Below are positions 52,992 through 61,704 of a stretch of 64,000 bases of DNA, in pieces (the first letter of the stretch is position 1; every line of letters starts with the position of its first letter). A program made the position numbers and the translations under genes. A model generated the notes under the pieces. The model made no database searches, was not told where the DNA came from, and worked only from the letters and a program-made list of their open reading frames with translations. The DNA comes from Rhizobium sp. CF122 (GTDB taxonomy: Bacteria > Pseudomonadota > Alphaproteobacteria > Rhizobiales > Rhizobiaceae): positions 25,195-89,194 of the forward strand of contig NZ_AKKA01000081.1 of assembly GCF_000282035.1 (NCBI RefSeq), in the 5' to 3' direction.

Positions 52992-53717
52992 ATGGAACTC
53001 ATCGACGGATATCTGACGCTCGTTGGATTTGGGGAAACCGGTTGGGGTGCCTTGCTTCTTGCCGCGGCGGCAATGACGCTCGGGGTTTCGGTCTGCGGTT
53101 TCCTGACTGGCACTATCCTTGGATCGGTCATCACGTTCATGCAGCTGTCGCGCTATATGCTTCTGCGATGGCTTGCGGACGGCTATACCACGGTTCTGCG
53201 AGGAGTGCCGGACCTACTGGTGATCTACCTCTTCTATTTTGGCGGAAGCGCGTTTCTCGGCTATCTCGGCGGCTTGTTTGGCTATCACGGCTTCATTGGC
53301 ATGCCGGCCTTTCTTACCGGCACATTGGCGCTGGGCGTCGTCTCCGCCGCATACCAATCCGAAGTCTTTCGCGGTGCGTTCAAGTCCGTTGCCAGCGGCG
53401 AGCTTGAGGCCGCCAGTGCCGTTGGAATGCGGCCTTGGCCGAAGTTTCGTCGTATCATCGCGCCGCTGGTTCTGCGCTACGCGATCCCTGGATTGGGCAA
53501 TACCTGGCAACTCGTGCTGAAGGAATCGGCGTTGATTTCCGTTACCGGTCTCGTCGAACTTCTGCGTCAATCTCAGATCGCAGCCGGTTCGACTCGGCGC
53601 CCTTTCGAGTTCTACCTGACAGCTGTCGTGCTTTATCTGATCATCACCTGGGCGTCGTCGATGACTTTCCACCGTTTGGAAACGAGAACGCTTCGTGGCA
53701 CGCGGAGGGCTTTGTGA
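52992..53717 (+). CDS. Amino acid ABC importer permease, HisQ type
   Basis: A 241-residue inner membrane protein with about five spans. The motif VLRGVPDLLVIYLFYFGG and the coupling loop GELEAASAVGMRPWPKFRRIIAP identify the HisQ/HisM class. The ATG at 52992 is 28 bases after the GntR gene and has only a weak ribosome binding site. The stop shares one base with the next start (TGATG). Confidence 0.87.
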   Translation: MELIDGYLTLVGFGETGWGALLLAAAAMTLGVSVCGFLTGTILGSVITFMQLSRYMLLRWLADGYTTVLRGVPDLLVIYLFYFGGSAFLGYLGGLFGYHGFIGMPAFLTGTLALGVVSAAYQSEVFRGAFKSVASGELEAASAVGMRPWPKFRRIIAPLVLRYAIPGLGNTWQLVLKESALISVTGLVELLRQSQIAAGSTRRPFEFYLTAVVLYLIITWASSMTFHRLETRTLRGTRRAL

Positions 53718-54421
53718 TGGACTTGGCCTTCATGTGGGAAACGTTTCTTACCCTGTTGCCTGGCCTCCCGCTCACATTGGAGCTGGCCGCGACATCCATT
53801 CTAGCCGGTGGTATCCTTGCAGTCATCATTTGCTTCATTGCGGTCGTTGGCGGACCGGTCGGCCGAGGCTTCGCCCAAGGCTATGTTTTCGTCTTCAGGG
53901 GATCGCCGCTGCTCGTACAGATGTTCCTCATCTATTACGGGCTGGGACAATTCCGGCCGTTTCTGCAGGAAGTCGGCGTCTGGGCCTTCTTTCGCGAACC
54001 CTATTGGTGCGCGGTTATAGCACTGACGTTGAACACCGCGGCCTATACGAGTGAGATCTTCCGCGGTGGCCTCCAGGCAGTGTCTGTACAACAGGTCGAG
54101 GCGGCACGAGCCTGCGGCATGTCGGGCCCGCTCCTCTTGCAGCGTATCGTCTTGCCAATCGCCATTCGCCAAGCGCTGCCAGCTTACGGCAACGAGATCA
54201 TCCTGATGCTGAAAGCGACGGCGCTGGCCTCCGTCATCACCATAATGGAGGTCACTGGCCTTGCAGGAAAGCTGATCGCGGACAGCTTCCGGGCGTTCGA
54301 GGTCTTCATCGTCGCCGGCGCTATTTATCTGGCGATCACCTTCCTCGTCACGCGGTTGCTGATGATTGTTGAATTCTGGCTCTCGCCTCATCTGCGCATG
54401 AAGCCGCCAGCCTTGACCTAA
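53717..54421 (+). CDS. Amino acid ABC importer permease, HisM type
   Basis: A 234-residue inner membrane partner of the HisQ-type protein with FRGSPLLVQMFLIYYGLGQ and the coupling loop QVEAARACGMSGPLLLQRIVLP. The long upstream extension of the frame lies inside the previous gene and was rejected in favour of the ATG that overlaps its stop. Confidence 0.87.
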   Translation: MDLAFMWETFLTLLPGLPLTLELAATSILAGGILAVIICFIAVVGGPVGRGFAQGYVFVFRGSPLLVQMFLIYYGLGQFRPFLQEVGVWAFFREPYWCAVIALTLNTAAYTSEIFRGGLQAVSVQQVEAARACGMSGPLLLQRIVLPIAIRQALPAYGNEIILMLKATALASVITIMEVTGLAGKLIADSFRAFEVFIVAGAIYLAITFLVTRLLMIVEFWLSPHLRMKPPALT

Positions 54422-54433
54422 CGGGAGTTATAC

Positions 54434-55237
54434 ATGTTTGACAGGGGAACAGTACCAGCGACCGACAACAAAAACAAAACGGCTGCTGTTTCAGTTAAGG
54501 ACCTTCGCAAATGCTTTGGTCCGCTTGAAGTTTTGAAAGGGATTTCTCTCGAAGCCCAGGAAGGCGACGTCATCTCGATTCTAGGCTCGTCCGGATCAGG
54601 AAAGTCGACGATGCTCAGATGCATCAATATGCTCGAGGTCCCCGATAGCGGTGAAATTCGCATCGGCGGCGAAATGTTCGCTCTCAAGAAGGGCCGGTAT
54701 AAGACCGAGCCAGCAGATCGGCGACAGGTCGATCGCCTTCGCGAGCACATTGGAATGGTGTTCCAGAATTTCAACCTCTGGTCTCACATGACGATCCTTG
54801 AGAACGTGATCGAAGCGCCTGTGTATGTCCAGAAGCGCAGCCGGGCGGAATGCGTCGAGGAGGCCGAAGCCTTGCTCGAGCGAGTCGGGATTGCAGACAA
54901 GCGTCATTTCTATCCAGCGCATCTATCCGGTGGACAGCAACAACGGGCGGCCATTGCCAGAGCGCTTGCGCAACGGCCAAGGGTCATGCTCTTTGATGAA
55001 CCAACCTCGGCGCTCGATCCAGAGCTTGTCGGCGAAGTCCTGAAGGTCATGCGCTCACTTGCGGAAGAAGGCCGGACGATGCTTGTTGTCACCCATGAAA
55101 TGGCTTTTGCCAGGGACGTCTCCAGCAAGGTTGTGTTTCTGCACAAGGGCGTTGTCGAGGAAGAGGGGGATCCTGCCTGGATTTTTCGAAACCCGAAATC
55201 CGAACGTTTCAAGCAGTTCTTGTCGAATGAACGGTAA
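54434..55237 (+). CDS. Amino acid ABC importer ATP-binding protein, HisP type
   Basis: A 267-residue ATPase with Walker A GSSGSGKST near residue 55, signature LSGGQQQR, Walker B VMLFDEPTSALDPE and VVTHE. The insert VFQNFNLWSHMTILENV is characteristic of polar amino acid importers. It follows the HisM-type gene by 12 bases and closes the plus-strand operon. Confidence 0.9.
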   Translation: MFDRGTVPATDNKNKTAAVSVKDLRKCFGPLEVLKGISLEAQEGDVISILGSSGSGKSTMLRCINMLEVPDSGEIRIGGEMFALKKGRYKTEPADRRQVDRLREHIGMVFQNFNLWSHMTILENVIEAPVYVQKRSRAECVEEAEALLERVGIADKRHFYPAHLSGGQQQRAAIARALAQRPRVMLFDEPTSALDPELVGEVLKVMRSLAEEGRTMLVVTHEMAFARDVSSKVVFLHKGVVEEEGDPAWIFRNPKSERFKQFLSNER

Positions 55238-55280
55238 TTTGGGAAGGAAACCCGAATTAAGTCTTGTGATGCAACATCCG

Positions 55281-55439
55281 TTACCAGCGGCAGCGCGAGC
55301 GCAGCTGGTGCAGCGTTGCCGAGATATCCCGATACTGGCGGTCATCCTCGCGAAACTCGCTCAGGCGACGTGCGAATTCCTCGGCAACGATAGCCGCGCG
55401 CCGATTGACAGTTTGTGAATGACGATGTCGGATTGTCAT
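55281..55439 (-). CDS. Small ORF (52 aa), unknown
   Basis: A minus-strand frame starting MTIRHRHSQTVNRRAA, very basic and charged with one predicted amphipathic helix (IVAEEFARRLSEFRED). CGGAAGA lies right before the ATG. It is divergent from the NTF2-like gene. I do not recognise it and it may be spurious. Confidence 0.33.
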   Translation of the reverse strand: MTIRHRHSQTVNRRAAIVAEEFARRLSEFREDDRQYRDISATLHQLRSRCRW

Positions 55440-55479
55440 TCTTCCGATCGTCCTTTGTTCAGGAACAGGAGGATCGCAG

Positions 55480-55923
55480 ATGACCGAAGAGACCAATCCC
55501 AACCTCGATGAGGAAGCGATTATCGCTATGCTGATGATGCGCGCCTCCGCGCTCGGCGATAAGAATGCCAAGAATGCACTCTCCTACGAGACCGAGGACT
55601 CCGTCGAATTTTCGCTGGCGCCACCACTTGTCTACCACGGCAAGGACGAGGCGGGCCTTCAGGACTGGTTCGATACATGGGACGGACCGATCGGCGGCGA
55701 AGTGCACGATGCCAAGCTGACGGTCGGCGGAGACGTCGCTTTCTGGAGCGGCTTGCTCCATATGACGGGAACGAAGACCGATGGCGCCGAGGTGGATCTG
55801 TGGTTTCGCCAGACACTCGGCCTCGTGAAGCGCGGCGGGCGCTGGTTGGTGGCCCACCAGCATGCTTCCGTTCCGTTCGCCATGGATGGAAGCGGGCGGG
55901 CGCTGCTTGATCTGAAACCTTAG
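55480..55923 (+). CDS. NTF2-like (SnoaL/DUF4440-type) protein
   Basis: A 147-residue soluble protein with the fold pattern of SnoaL-like proteins: helix IIAMLMMRASALGDKNAKNALSY, then VYHGKDEAGLQDWFDTWDG and strands ending RWLVAHQHASVPF. The C-terminal HQHAS segment is common in this group. AGGAGG lies 8-9 bases before the ATG. It appears monocistronic and has no assigned function. Confidence 0.78.
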   Translation: MTEETNPNLDEEAIIAMLMMRASALGDKNAKNALSYETEDSVEFSLAPPLVYHGKDEAGLQDWFDTWDGPIGGEVHDAKLTVGGDVAFWSGLLHMTGTKTDGAEVDLWFRQTLGLVKRGGRWLVAHQHASVPFAMDGSGRALLDLKP

Positions 55924-56399
55924 CCCGAGTGTTTTACGCCGCGCTCGCTACCGGATCCCGCTCGCCAAACTCGAACTCGATCCAGTCATAGTCTTAATGC
56001 GTCACCACGGCGTTGCCGTCGCCAATCGCGGGCAGTCGATTGATTGGGTTCGTCCAATCAATCGTCTAGTAGATTGTTTGGCTGGACGCGGCGTCCCACA
56101 CGCTATCAGGCCACCGTGTAAACGCGAACTCCGAGTGCCTCAACCAGTCCGGAACCCATTGAAATCACTAGCGGTGATCTGAAAGCGAAAAGTCCGCATT
56201 TCGCATCACGTAGGCTCCAAAACTCGAGCAGGATGAAATCGAAAACACTTCCAAAAAATGTCCAGTGCCGACGCACACGGGAATACAGCCTAACGCAGCG
56301 TGCACTTCCGAATCCAGTTGACAATACAGGTTGCATTTCGTAGCGACGAAGCTCAATCATCACTCGCATTTTGATTCCGTCAATGTTCTCCTTTTTTGT
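55924..56399. other. Intergenic region with an 11-bp inverted repeat
   Basis: This 476-base stretch has no convincing gene. At 56037-56064 CGATTGATTGG and CCAATCAATCG form a perfect 11-bp inverted repeat with a 6-base loop; no T run follows, so it is not a standard terminator. The downstream half is AT richer and may hold the promoter of the rhomboid-fusion gene. Confidence 0.45.
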
Positions 56400-59300
56400 A
56401 TGGCATTGCGCATGACGGCCTGGTACTACCAATATCGAGGCCAGCAGATGGGGCCGGTTTCGGCCTTAGAAATCAAGATTCTAGTCCAGGCAGGCCAGCT
56501 TGAGCCCGAAACCAGGGTTTGGTACGAAGGCTTTGCAGATTGGCGAATTGCTTCCGATATCCCAGAGCTAAAAGGCGACGACGAAGGCAAGTCATTGTCG
56601 GGGCGTTCGGAGTTCCAGGACGATGCATCCGGGCGAGTTGACCCACGGTCTCCCGACCTGCGATCAGAGGCGGCAAAGTCTTTTCAGACGACTGCTTACC
56701 GATGGGACGAAGGCAAATTGCTTAGGGCCGTGCTCGGCAGCTTCGTTTTTGCGGCTTTGATAGTTGCGAACATATGGATCTCGGAAGGCGCAGGCCGCTT
56801 TCCGGGAATTGTTGTCTCGTGGCTCGGCGGCGCATTTTTCGGGTCGATCTGCGTATCAGGGCTGCTCAAGCTATTCTCAAGGGAACTTGCTCTTGCGGTA
56901 TCGGGCGACGGCATTGTGTTGCCGAGTTTCAGCACTCAGCCGATTCCTTGGCAAGCCATCAAGGACCTCGGCAGATTTCAGAGCCGGCATGTAGACAGTC
57001 TGAGGCTTGAGCTGGACGCGGGTGTTGCCGACGGCATTCGCAGGCGTGGGTTTCGGGGTTTCCTTTGGTCGATCATGCATGCCTCGAAAGGCAAAGCGAC
57101 CGTAAATCTCAAGGTGCTAAGCGGGAATCCCGATCGAATTTTCAATCGTTGCTTTGAAGCATGGGAGCATGCTCGTGGAGCAACGACGACTGGCGGTCAG
57201 GAGATCGCCACCGAGAATGTCTCAGAAGCTGAAATATCGCTCAGCCCACAGGTCCTGAGCTATGTCTTAATCAGTCTGCTCGTCGCCATCTACGCCGGCG
57301 AACTGATATTCGGTGTGGACCCTTCGCAGGCGGGTTCGCCGAGCATCCAAACTTTGTTCATGCTCGGTGCGACGCAGCAGGAAGCCTTGCTTCAGGATCA
57401 TCAGTGGTGGCGTCTATTCACCGCGCCATTGCTGCATGGATCAATCGTTCACCTCGGCTTCAATTGCCTTGCGCTTTGGTTCGCGGGCAGACTACTGGAA
57501 CGCTTGATTGGCTGGCGCTGGTTTGCGGCGATCTTCTTCGCAAGTGCCCTGGGCGGGGCCATTGCTTCCGTTTTGTTCAACGCGCCGAACATCGTGGGTG
57601 TCGGGGCATCCGGCGGTATCGTTGGACTGTTCGCGGCCACCATGGTCGCCAGTTTTCGGGGTCACCTCGCACCGCTTGCTTCTGCGCTTAGAATTGGCGC
57701 GGCGCAAATGTTGGTTCCAGCGCTCATCCCATTCCTGTCCGCCGCCAAGGACGGGCAGATGATAGATTATGCAGGGCATTTCGGCGGCGTGGTGGCAGGT
57801 GGTGCTGCCGCTCTTGTCCTACTGATTGCTTGGCCGCGGGAGCGGTCGACGCCACGCTTTGGAGGTGCCGCGGTAGCCTTCAGCGGCCTCTTTGCCATTG
57901 TGGCGATAGCGTCCTTGCTGCCTATCGCACGGTTGCGAGAGGAAATGCTAGCTGACCCATTCCGGCAGTTCTTCGCCGGACGCTACGACGACGCCGCGGC
58001 AACGTTCTTGTCCAAGGCCGAAACAAATGGCAAGCCGGCTCCATACTACCGGCTTTGGCGATATCTGGCTCAGGAGAGAGGTGGCAACGACAAGGCCGTG
58101 CCCGACCTTCAGAGCGCTGCAGCCAAATTAGAGCCCACCCAGTGGCCATACCCTATCTACGACCTCTTTCTTGGGAAACTCAGCCCGGAGGAGGTCGCCA
58201 CAAAGGCCGAAAATGGTGACGAACTGTGTGAGGCTATTTTCTACGCGGGTGAATGGTACCTCCAGCGCGGCAAAATCGCTGAAGCGAACCGTCGGTTTCA
58301 GGGCGCTGTATGGTCCTGCCCCAAGACCTTTATGGAGTACGACGGAGCGGTCGGCGAGCTGAGACTGCTGGCGGCGTCCGCGCAAGAAACCAACAATGCC
58401 GCACAAAGCACCCATTCTGAGAAAAATGGCCCTAAGGCTGATCAGTCCGCCAAAAATAGCGCGGCCGACCGTGGGCCGCCCTCGAACCCCAACTCAGATG
58501 TAAGGTCCCCGAGCCATTTAAAAGCGCCAGACGTTAAGACTGAGCGGAAACCAGGCGGATCAACCATTCAAACCAAATTCGACTATCGTGCGCGTAAAAT
58601 CCAAGAGACTGAAGTCACGGTCGATGGGCGAACGATCGAGACGACCTTTGAGGCGTCCATCGGGAGGCCGCGCAGCATTGAACGCAAGAACAAGGACGGG
58701 CGGCGGATAAGCGCCACGCTCTTTGATCCCCTCAATACTGAACCGTGGACGAGGGTGGAACAGAGATACGGTCCAAGCGACATGCGGTCGTTCGAAATGC
58801 AGTTCAAGGACGACAGCACGAAGGTTGGCGTGGCGTTCGACGCGTCCGGCGCGCAGCGGAAAGTGGACTACTACAACAAAGCGAGCGAGTTAACTCGCAC
58901 AGTCGAGTTTGACCCCGACAACACGAGGCCATGGTCAACGATCACCACGGAAGTTGACGGGGAAGGGCGTGCTCTAGCGGAGGTCACCGTCATGGACGAT
59001 GGTTCCAAGAACCAGGTCAACCACGACTTGGAAAACAAGGGGAAATGGACCCGCTACGAACAGGCAGTTGACGCAGGTGGCCAACTCAGATCGGTCGCAC
59101 AAGAGAATGACGACGGTACCAGCAACTACGTGACGTTTGACATCTCCAATAGCCAAGATTGGTCGAAGCTTGAGCAGTTCAGAAATCGTGCTGGCCAGTT
59201 GCAAAACCAAACAACGTTTTCCGATAGCGGCGCTAAAATCGTGACCAGTTACGATGCGGGAGGCACCTCATCGTGGTCGGTCTATGTGCAGCACTACGAT

Positions 59301-59597
59301 TCGGCCGGCTCGCTCCAGTATGTCGACCAAACAAACGATGATCGGAGCCATTACTCAATTACCCATGACGTCGACAACAATCAGCCTTGGGAACGCTATG
59401 AGCAGGTTGCGACCAGAAGCGGTGAGATTGCGTCCCAGACGAACTTCAACGACGACGGAACACGGGACCATATCGTCTTTGATACGACTGGAGACTTCCC
59501 GTGGGTGTCAAAGTCGGACAGTTATGATCCGTCGGGAAAGCTGATTGCAACGCATTTGATCGACGATGGCGGAGGTCGTCGAACGCTGAGTTATTGA
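56400..59597 (+). CDS. GYF_2-rhomboid protease-TPR-repeat fusion protein
   Basis: A 1065-residue membrane protein. Residues 5-55 match a GYF_2/DUF4339 domain (WYYQYRGQQMGPVSALEI, then VWYEGFADWRIASDI). After a membrane hairpin near 120-160, a rhomboid domain spans about 300-490: HGSIVHLGFN near 346-355, catalytic Ser404 in GASGG and His460 in DYAGHFGG, all intact. A TPR-like helical region (about 520-650) and a polar linker rich in Ser, Lys and Asn follow. The C-terminus from about 780 consists of 38-residue repeats. Rhomboids are intramembrane serine proteases; here the extra domains may recruit substrates. The start is uncertain because ATGs at 56331, 56400 and 56412 all lack good ribosome binding sites; 56400 keeps the GYF_2 domain at the N-terminus. 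Confidence 0.82.
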   Translation: MALRMTAWYYQYRGQQMGPVSALEIKILVQAGQLEPETRVWYEGFADWRIASDIPELKGDDEGKSLSGRSEFQDDASGRVDPRSPDLRSEAAKSFQTTAYRWDEGKLLRAVLGSFVFAALIVANIWISEGAGRFPGIVVSWLGGAFFGSICVSGLLKLFSRELALAVSGDGIVLPSFSTQPIPWQAIKDLGRFQSRHVDSLRLELDAGVADGIRRRGFRGFLWSIMHASKGKATVNLKVLSGNPDRIFNRCFEAWEHARGATTTGGQEIATENVSEAEISLSPQVLSYVLISLLVAIYAGELIFGVDPSQAGSPSIQTLFMLGATQQEALLQDHQWWRLFTAPLLHGSIVHLGFNCLALWFAGRLLERLIGWRWFAAIFFASALGGAIASVLFNAPNIVGVGASGGIVGLFAATMVASFRGHLAPLASALRIGAAQMLVPALIPFLSAAKDGQMIDYAGHFGGVVAGGAAALVLLIAWPRERSTPRFGGAAVAFSGLFAIVAIASLLPIARLREEMLADPFRQFFAGRYDDAAATFLSKAETNGKPAPYYRLWRYLAQERGGNDKAVPDLQSAAAKLEPTQWPYPIYDLFLGKLSPEEVATKAENGDELCEAIFYAGEWYLQRGKIAEANRRFQGAVWSCPKTFMEYDGAVGELRLLAASAQETNNAAQSTHSEKNGPKADQSAKNSAADRGPPSNPNSDVRSPSHLKAPDVKTERKPGGSTIQTKFDYRARKIQETEVTVDGRTIETTFEASIGRPRSIERKNKDGRRISATLFDPLNTEPWTRVEQRYGPSDMRSFEMQFKDDSTKVGVAFDASGAQRKVDYYNKASELTRTVEFDPDNTRPWSTITTEVDGEGRALAEVTVMDDGSKNQVNHDLENKGKWTRYEQAVDAGGQLRSVAQENDDGTSNYVTFDISNSQDWSKLEQFRNRAGQLQNQTTFSDSGAKIVTSYDAGGTSSWSVYVQHYDSAGSLQYVDQTNDDRSHYSITHDVDNNQPWERYEQVATRSGEIASQTNFNDDGTRDHIVFDTTGDFPWVSKSDSYDPSGKLIATHLIDDGGGRRTLSY
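58908..59591 (+). repeat. Six tandem 114-bp coding repeats (38 aa each)
   Basis: Within the rhomboid-fusion gene, a conserved tryptophan codon recurs at 58932, 59046, 59160, 59274, 59388 and 59502, exactly 114 bases apart. The unit pattern is FD-x6-W-x3-Q-x2-D-x-x-G-x-L, then NDDGT. Bases have diverged, so the repeat is visible mainly in protein. A further, less regular unit is centred on the Trp codon at 58746. The pattern resembles YD/RHS-like or bacterial beta-repeat surface modules. Confidence 0.85.
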
Positions 59598-59627
59598 GAC
59601 GTTAACATGCGAACCTAAATCCGTTTG

Positions 59628-59900
59628 TTAGCGAAATAATCTGTGCGCAGCTCCAGACGCGGTTGACCGAAGGGCCGCGCGTATCGGCAGCGCGATAGGC
59701 TGCTCAGGCGAAAGCGGGGCACCACGGCCGGAAAGGACTAGGGCCGGCGCGGGCTTCCCATATGCGGTGATTGCCGGTTGATATCCCGGCTGGTCAACTC
59801 GGCCAACCACTGCCTCTACTTTCTCATCGACACGGAGATCGACGGACAGGACCGCGACCTCGGCGAACTCCTCGACGCTCAATTCGGTTGGATCCGTCAT
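59628..59900 (-). CDS. Small ORF (90 aa), unknown
   Basis: A minus-strand frame starting MTDPTELSVEEFAEVAVL with an acidic N-terminal third. GAGGAGG lies 7 bases before the ATG, a strong reason to think it is translated. Its start overlaps (ATGA) the end of another minus-strand frame (60049 to 59897, 50 codons) that has no clear ribosome binding site. No family is recognised. Confidence 0.42.
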   Translation of the reverse strand: MTDPTELSVEEFAEVAVLSVDLRVDEKVEAVVGRVDQPGYQPAITAYGKPAPALVLSGRGAPLSPEQPIALPIRAALRSTASGAAHRLFR

Positions 59901-60266
59901 GCTTCAACCTCCTCGGGTTTGCCGAAGCCGCCTGCCTGCTTTAGCGCATTGCAGCGTCGATGACGCAGTGAGAGAGGCAAGTATGCGTCGCGGCAAACAA
60001 GGTGAGATTCAGCGTCAATCAAGATGAGACGCGCTATACAAGTACCCATATTGCGTGGCTGAGGCGGCAAAACCCGTGACTGGGGGGGAGATGCCGACCT
60101 TCACGTTCGCTTCAAATTGGGAATGATGTATTCCATCGGGTCCAACTCTGATCTTTTCCAGGCGAGATCAGCCTTAGCCAGCGTAGCTGTGAGAGGCGTA
60201 TTTTCGCTTGCGAAGGACAAGCGTTGGCTACATGTTGGAGCCGTCTCGCAGTTGATGAGGTAAGCA
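59901..60266. other. Intergenic region before cold shock gene
   Basis: Apart from the weak minus-strand frame noted above, I see no gene. The last 150 bases probably form the long 5' leader typical of cold shock genes. Confidence 0.4.
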
Positions 60267-60476
60267 ATGCCAACGGGTACAGTCAAATTCTTCAATGCCG
60301 ACAAGGGGTTTGGCTTTATAAGCCCCGACGGCGGTGGCAACGATGTGTTCGTACACATCTCGGCTCTTCAGGATTCTGGCATCCAATCTCTTCATGAAGG
60401 ACAAAAGGTGTCGTTCGATACGGAGCCAGATAAAAGGGGCAAGGGCCCCAAAGCTATCAACATCGAAGTGCGGTAA
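60267..60476 (+). CDS. Cold shock protein, CspA family
   Basis: A 69-residue single-strand nucleic acid binding protein (OB fold) that acts as an RNA chaperone. RNP1 is KGFGFISP and RNP2 is VFVHIS, both intact; the start MPTGTVKFFNADKGFGFI is the family consensus. It is monocistronic with a leader region that could respond to temperature. Confidence 0.95.
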   Translation: MPTGTVKFFNADKGFGFISPDGGGNDVFVHISALQDSGIQSLHEGQKVSFDTEPDKRGKGPKAINIEVR

Positions 60477-60671
60477 TCCTTGAACGCATTGGAAGCTCCC
60501 GCGGACTGAAGCGTTCAGTTACCAATTACGGGCTGCGGTCAAGCTCCTTCTCTCCGCGAGCGTGTTGACATCACCGGTTCACACAGCCCTGGCAGCATGG
60601 GCCGACTGCCTATGCGATTTCACCGCGTGTATGCGGTGATCGCCCTTGATGATCATCCGAGGAGAATGCCA

Positions 60672-60926
60672 ATGAACCGCGCTTTCATGGTTGCAGCGGT
60701 CGCTGCACTCTTTAACCTTACGACCCTTGCGCCATCTGCGGCGGCTCCTGTTTCATCGAAGACACAGCAATCCAACCCAAAGGCAGTGGGTCAGCAGAAG
60801 GCCGAGTCTACCACACCGACGACCAATCGATTTCTCACTCCTCGAATGATGGATCGCAAGCGCCCGATGAATCCAGTCTGTGACCAAGGCTTTAAACCTG
60901 GCGCTCCTTCCAGCTGTCACTACTGA
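60672..60926 (+). CDS. Small secreted protein of unknown function
   Basis: An 84-residue protein with a signal peptide (MNRAFMVAAVAALFN and a site after SAAA). The mature part is rich in Gln, Lys, Thr and Pro and ends with two cysteines (NPVCDQGF, SSCHY). GAGGAG lies 9 bases before the chosen ATG; longer starts from 60597 would bury the signal peptide. It is not recognised. Confidence 0.6.
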   Translation: MNRAFMVAAVAALFNLTTLAPSAAAPVSSKTQQSNPKAVGQQKAESTTPTTNRFLTPRMMDRKRPMNPVCDQGFKPGAPSSCHY

Positions 60927-61217
60927 CGCTCCAGCGAACATACTACTGGTCTACATCGGGTGCCCGGAAGGGCTGGACACTTTTCGAAAAAGTATAATGA
61001 TGGCGTAGCAAATTTCGATATCCAGCCGTCCACTAACCATATTGTTTTTGTTTATTTTCCGCGGCCCGGCTCTGGATGAAACGCATTCGGCGAACCGCGA
61101 CACGGGCCTCCGTACCGTGGGAGCCTGAAGCCCGAGAGTTGTGTGGGTTGCGCTGGTCCTCTTTGCGCCAATTGCGGTCATCGGCGAGCCGGAAACGAAG
61201 ACAGGGCCTCTAGCGAA
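60927..61217. other. Intergenic region
   Basis: About 290 bases between convergent genes. No gene, repeat or clear terminator is visible. Confidence 0.4.
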
Positions 61218-61616
61218 TCAACGACCTGCGAAGCGCTGTCTTGCAGCGTCGGTTACGGGTGTATACAGCGCAACGCGCGTACCTTCAGGGTCGCAAAACT
61301 GGGCGGTGCGATTACCCCATGGCAAATCCTTGGGCTCGTGTACCACCGCGATCTGGTCTTTCAGCCGCGCGAATTCGGCATCGACATTTGACACCATGAA
61401 CTCGAGAATGGCGGTCCTGTTCGCACCCGGCTCCGCGCTGCCTTCCTTGAACAAGGCGACGGTTTCAGCGCTTCCGATTGCCAACGCTGCGCCGGGCGTA
61501 ACGATCTCCGCGAAAACCGGAGCCAGCCAGTCCGCGTGAAAACCGGTAACGAGCTCGTAGAAAGTCACCATGGCTCTGATGTCTGAGGCGATGATGCGTA
61601 CGGAGGCCAGTTTCAT
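61218..61616 (-). CDS. VOC family (glyoxalase/bleomycin-resistance fold) protein
   Basis: A 132-residue protein starting MKLASVRIIASDIRAMVTFYELVTG and ending AQFCDPEGTRVALYTP, a classic vicinal-oxygen-chelate pattern with two beta-alpha-beta modules. GGGAGAA precedes the ATG at 61616. It is divergent from a YafY-type regulator, a common gene pair in which the regulator controls the VOC gene. The substrate is unknown. Confidence 0.88.
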   Translation of the reverse strand: MKLASVRIIASDIRAMVTFYELVTGFHADWLAPVFAEIVTPGAALAIGSAETVALFKEGSAEPGANRTAILEFMVSNVDAEFARLKDQIAVVHEPKDLPWGNRTAQFCDPEGTRVALYTPVTDAARQRFAGR

Positions 61617-61704
61617 GTTTTTCTCCCTGGGTGTTTGACTATCTCTTTCCCTGTCTCTGTGCCACATCCGTGCTGACACCGTTGTGGCAGCAGGAGTCAC
61701 TACC

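Noticed and set aside
56106..56432. Minus-strand frame with MIELRRYEMQP, like the start of NIPSNAP-family proteins
   Set aside because: The similarity ends after about ten residues, no other frame continues it, and the frame runs into the start of the rhomboid-fusion gene.
58746..59597. Regular 114-bp spacing considered as a CRISPR or DNA tandem repeat
   Set aside because: The repeat is in the protein frame and poorly conserved in bases; there are no identical short repeats or unique spacers.
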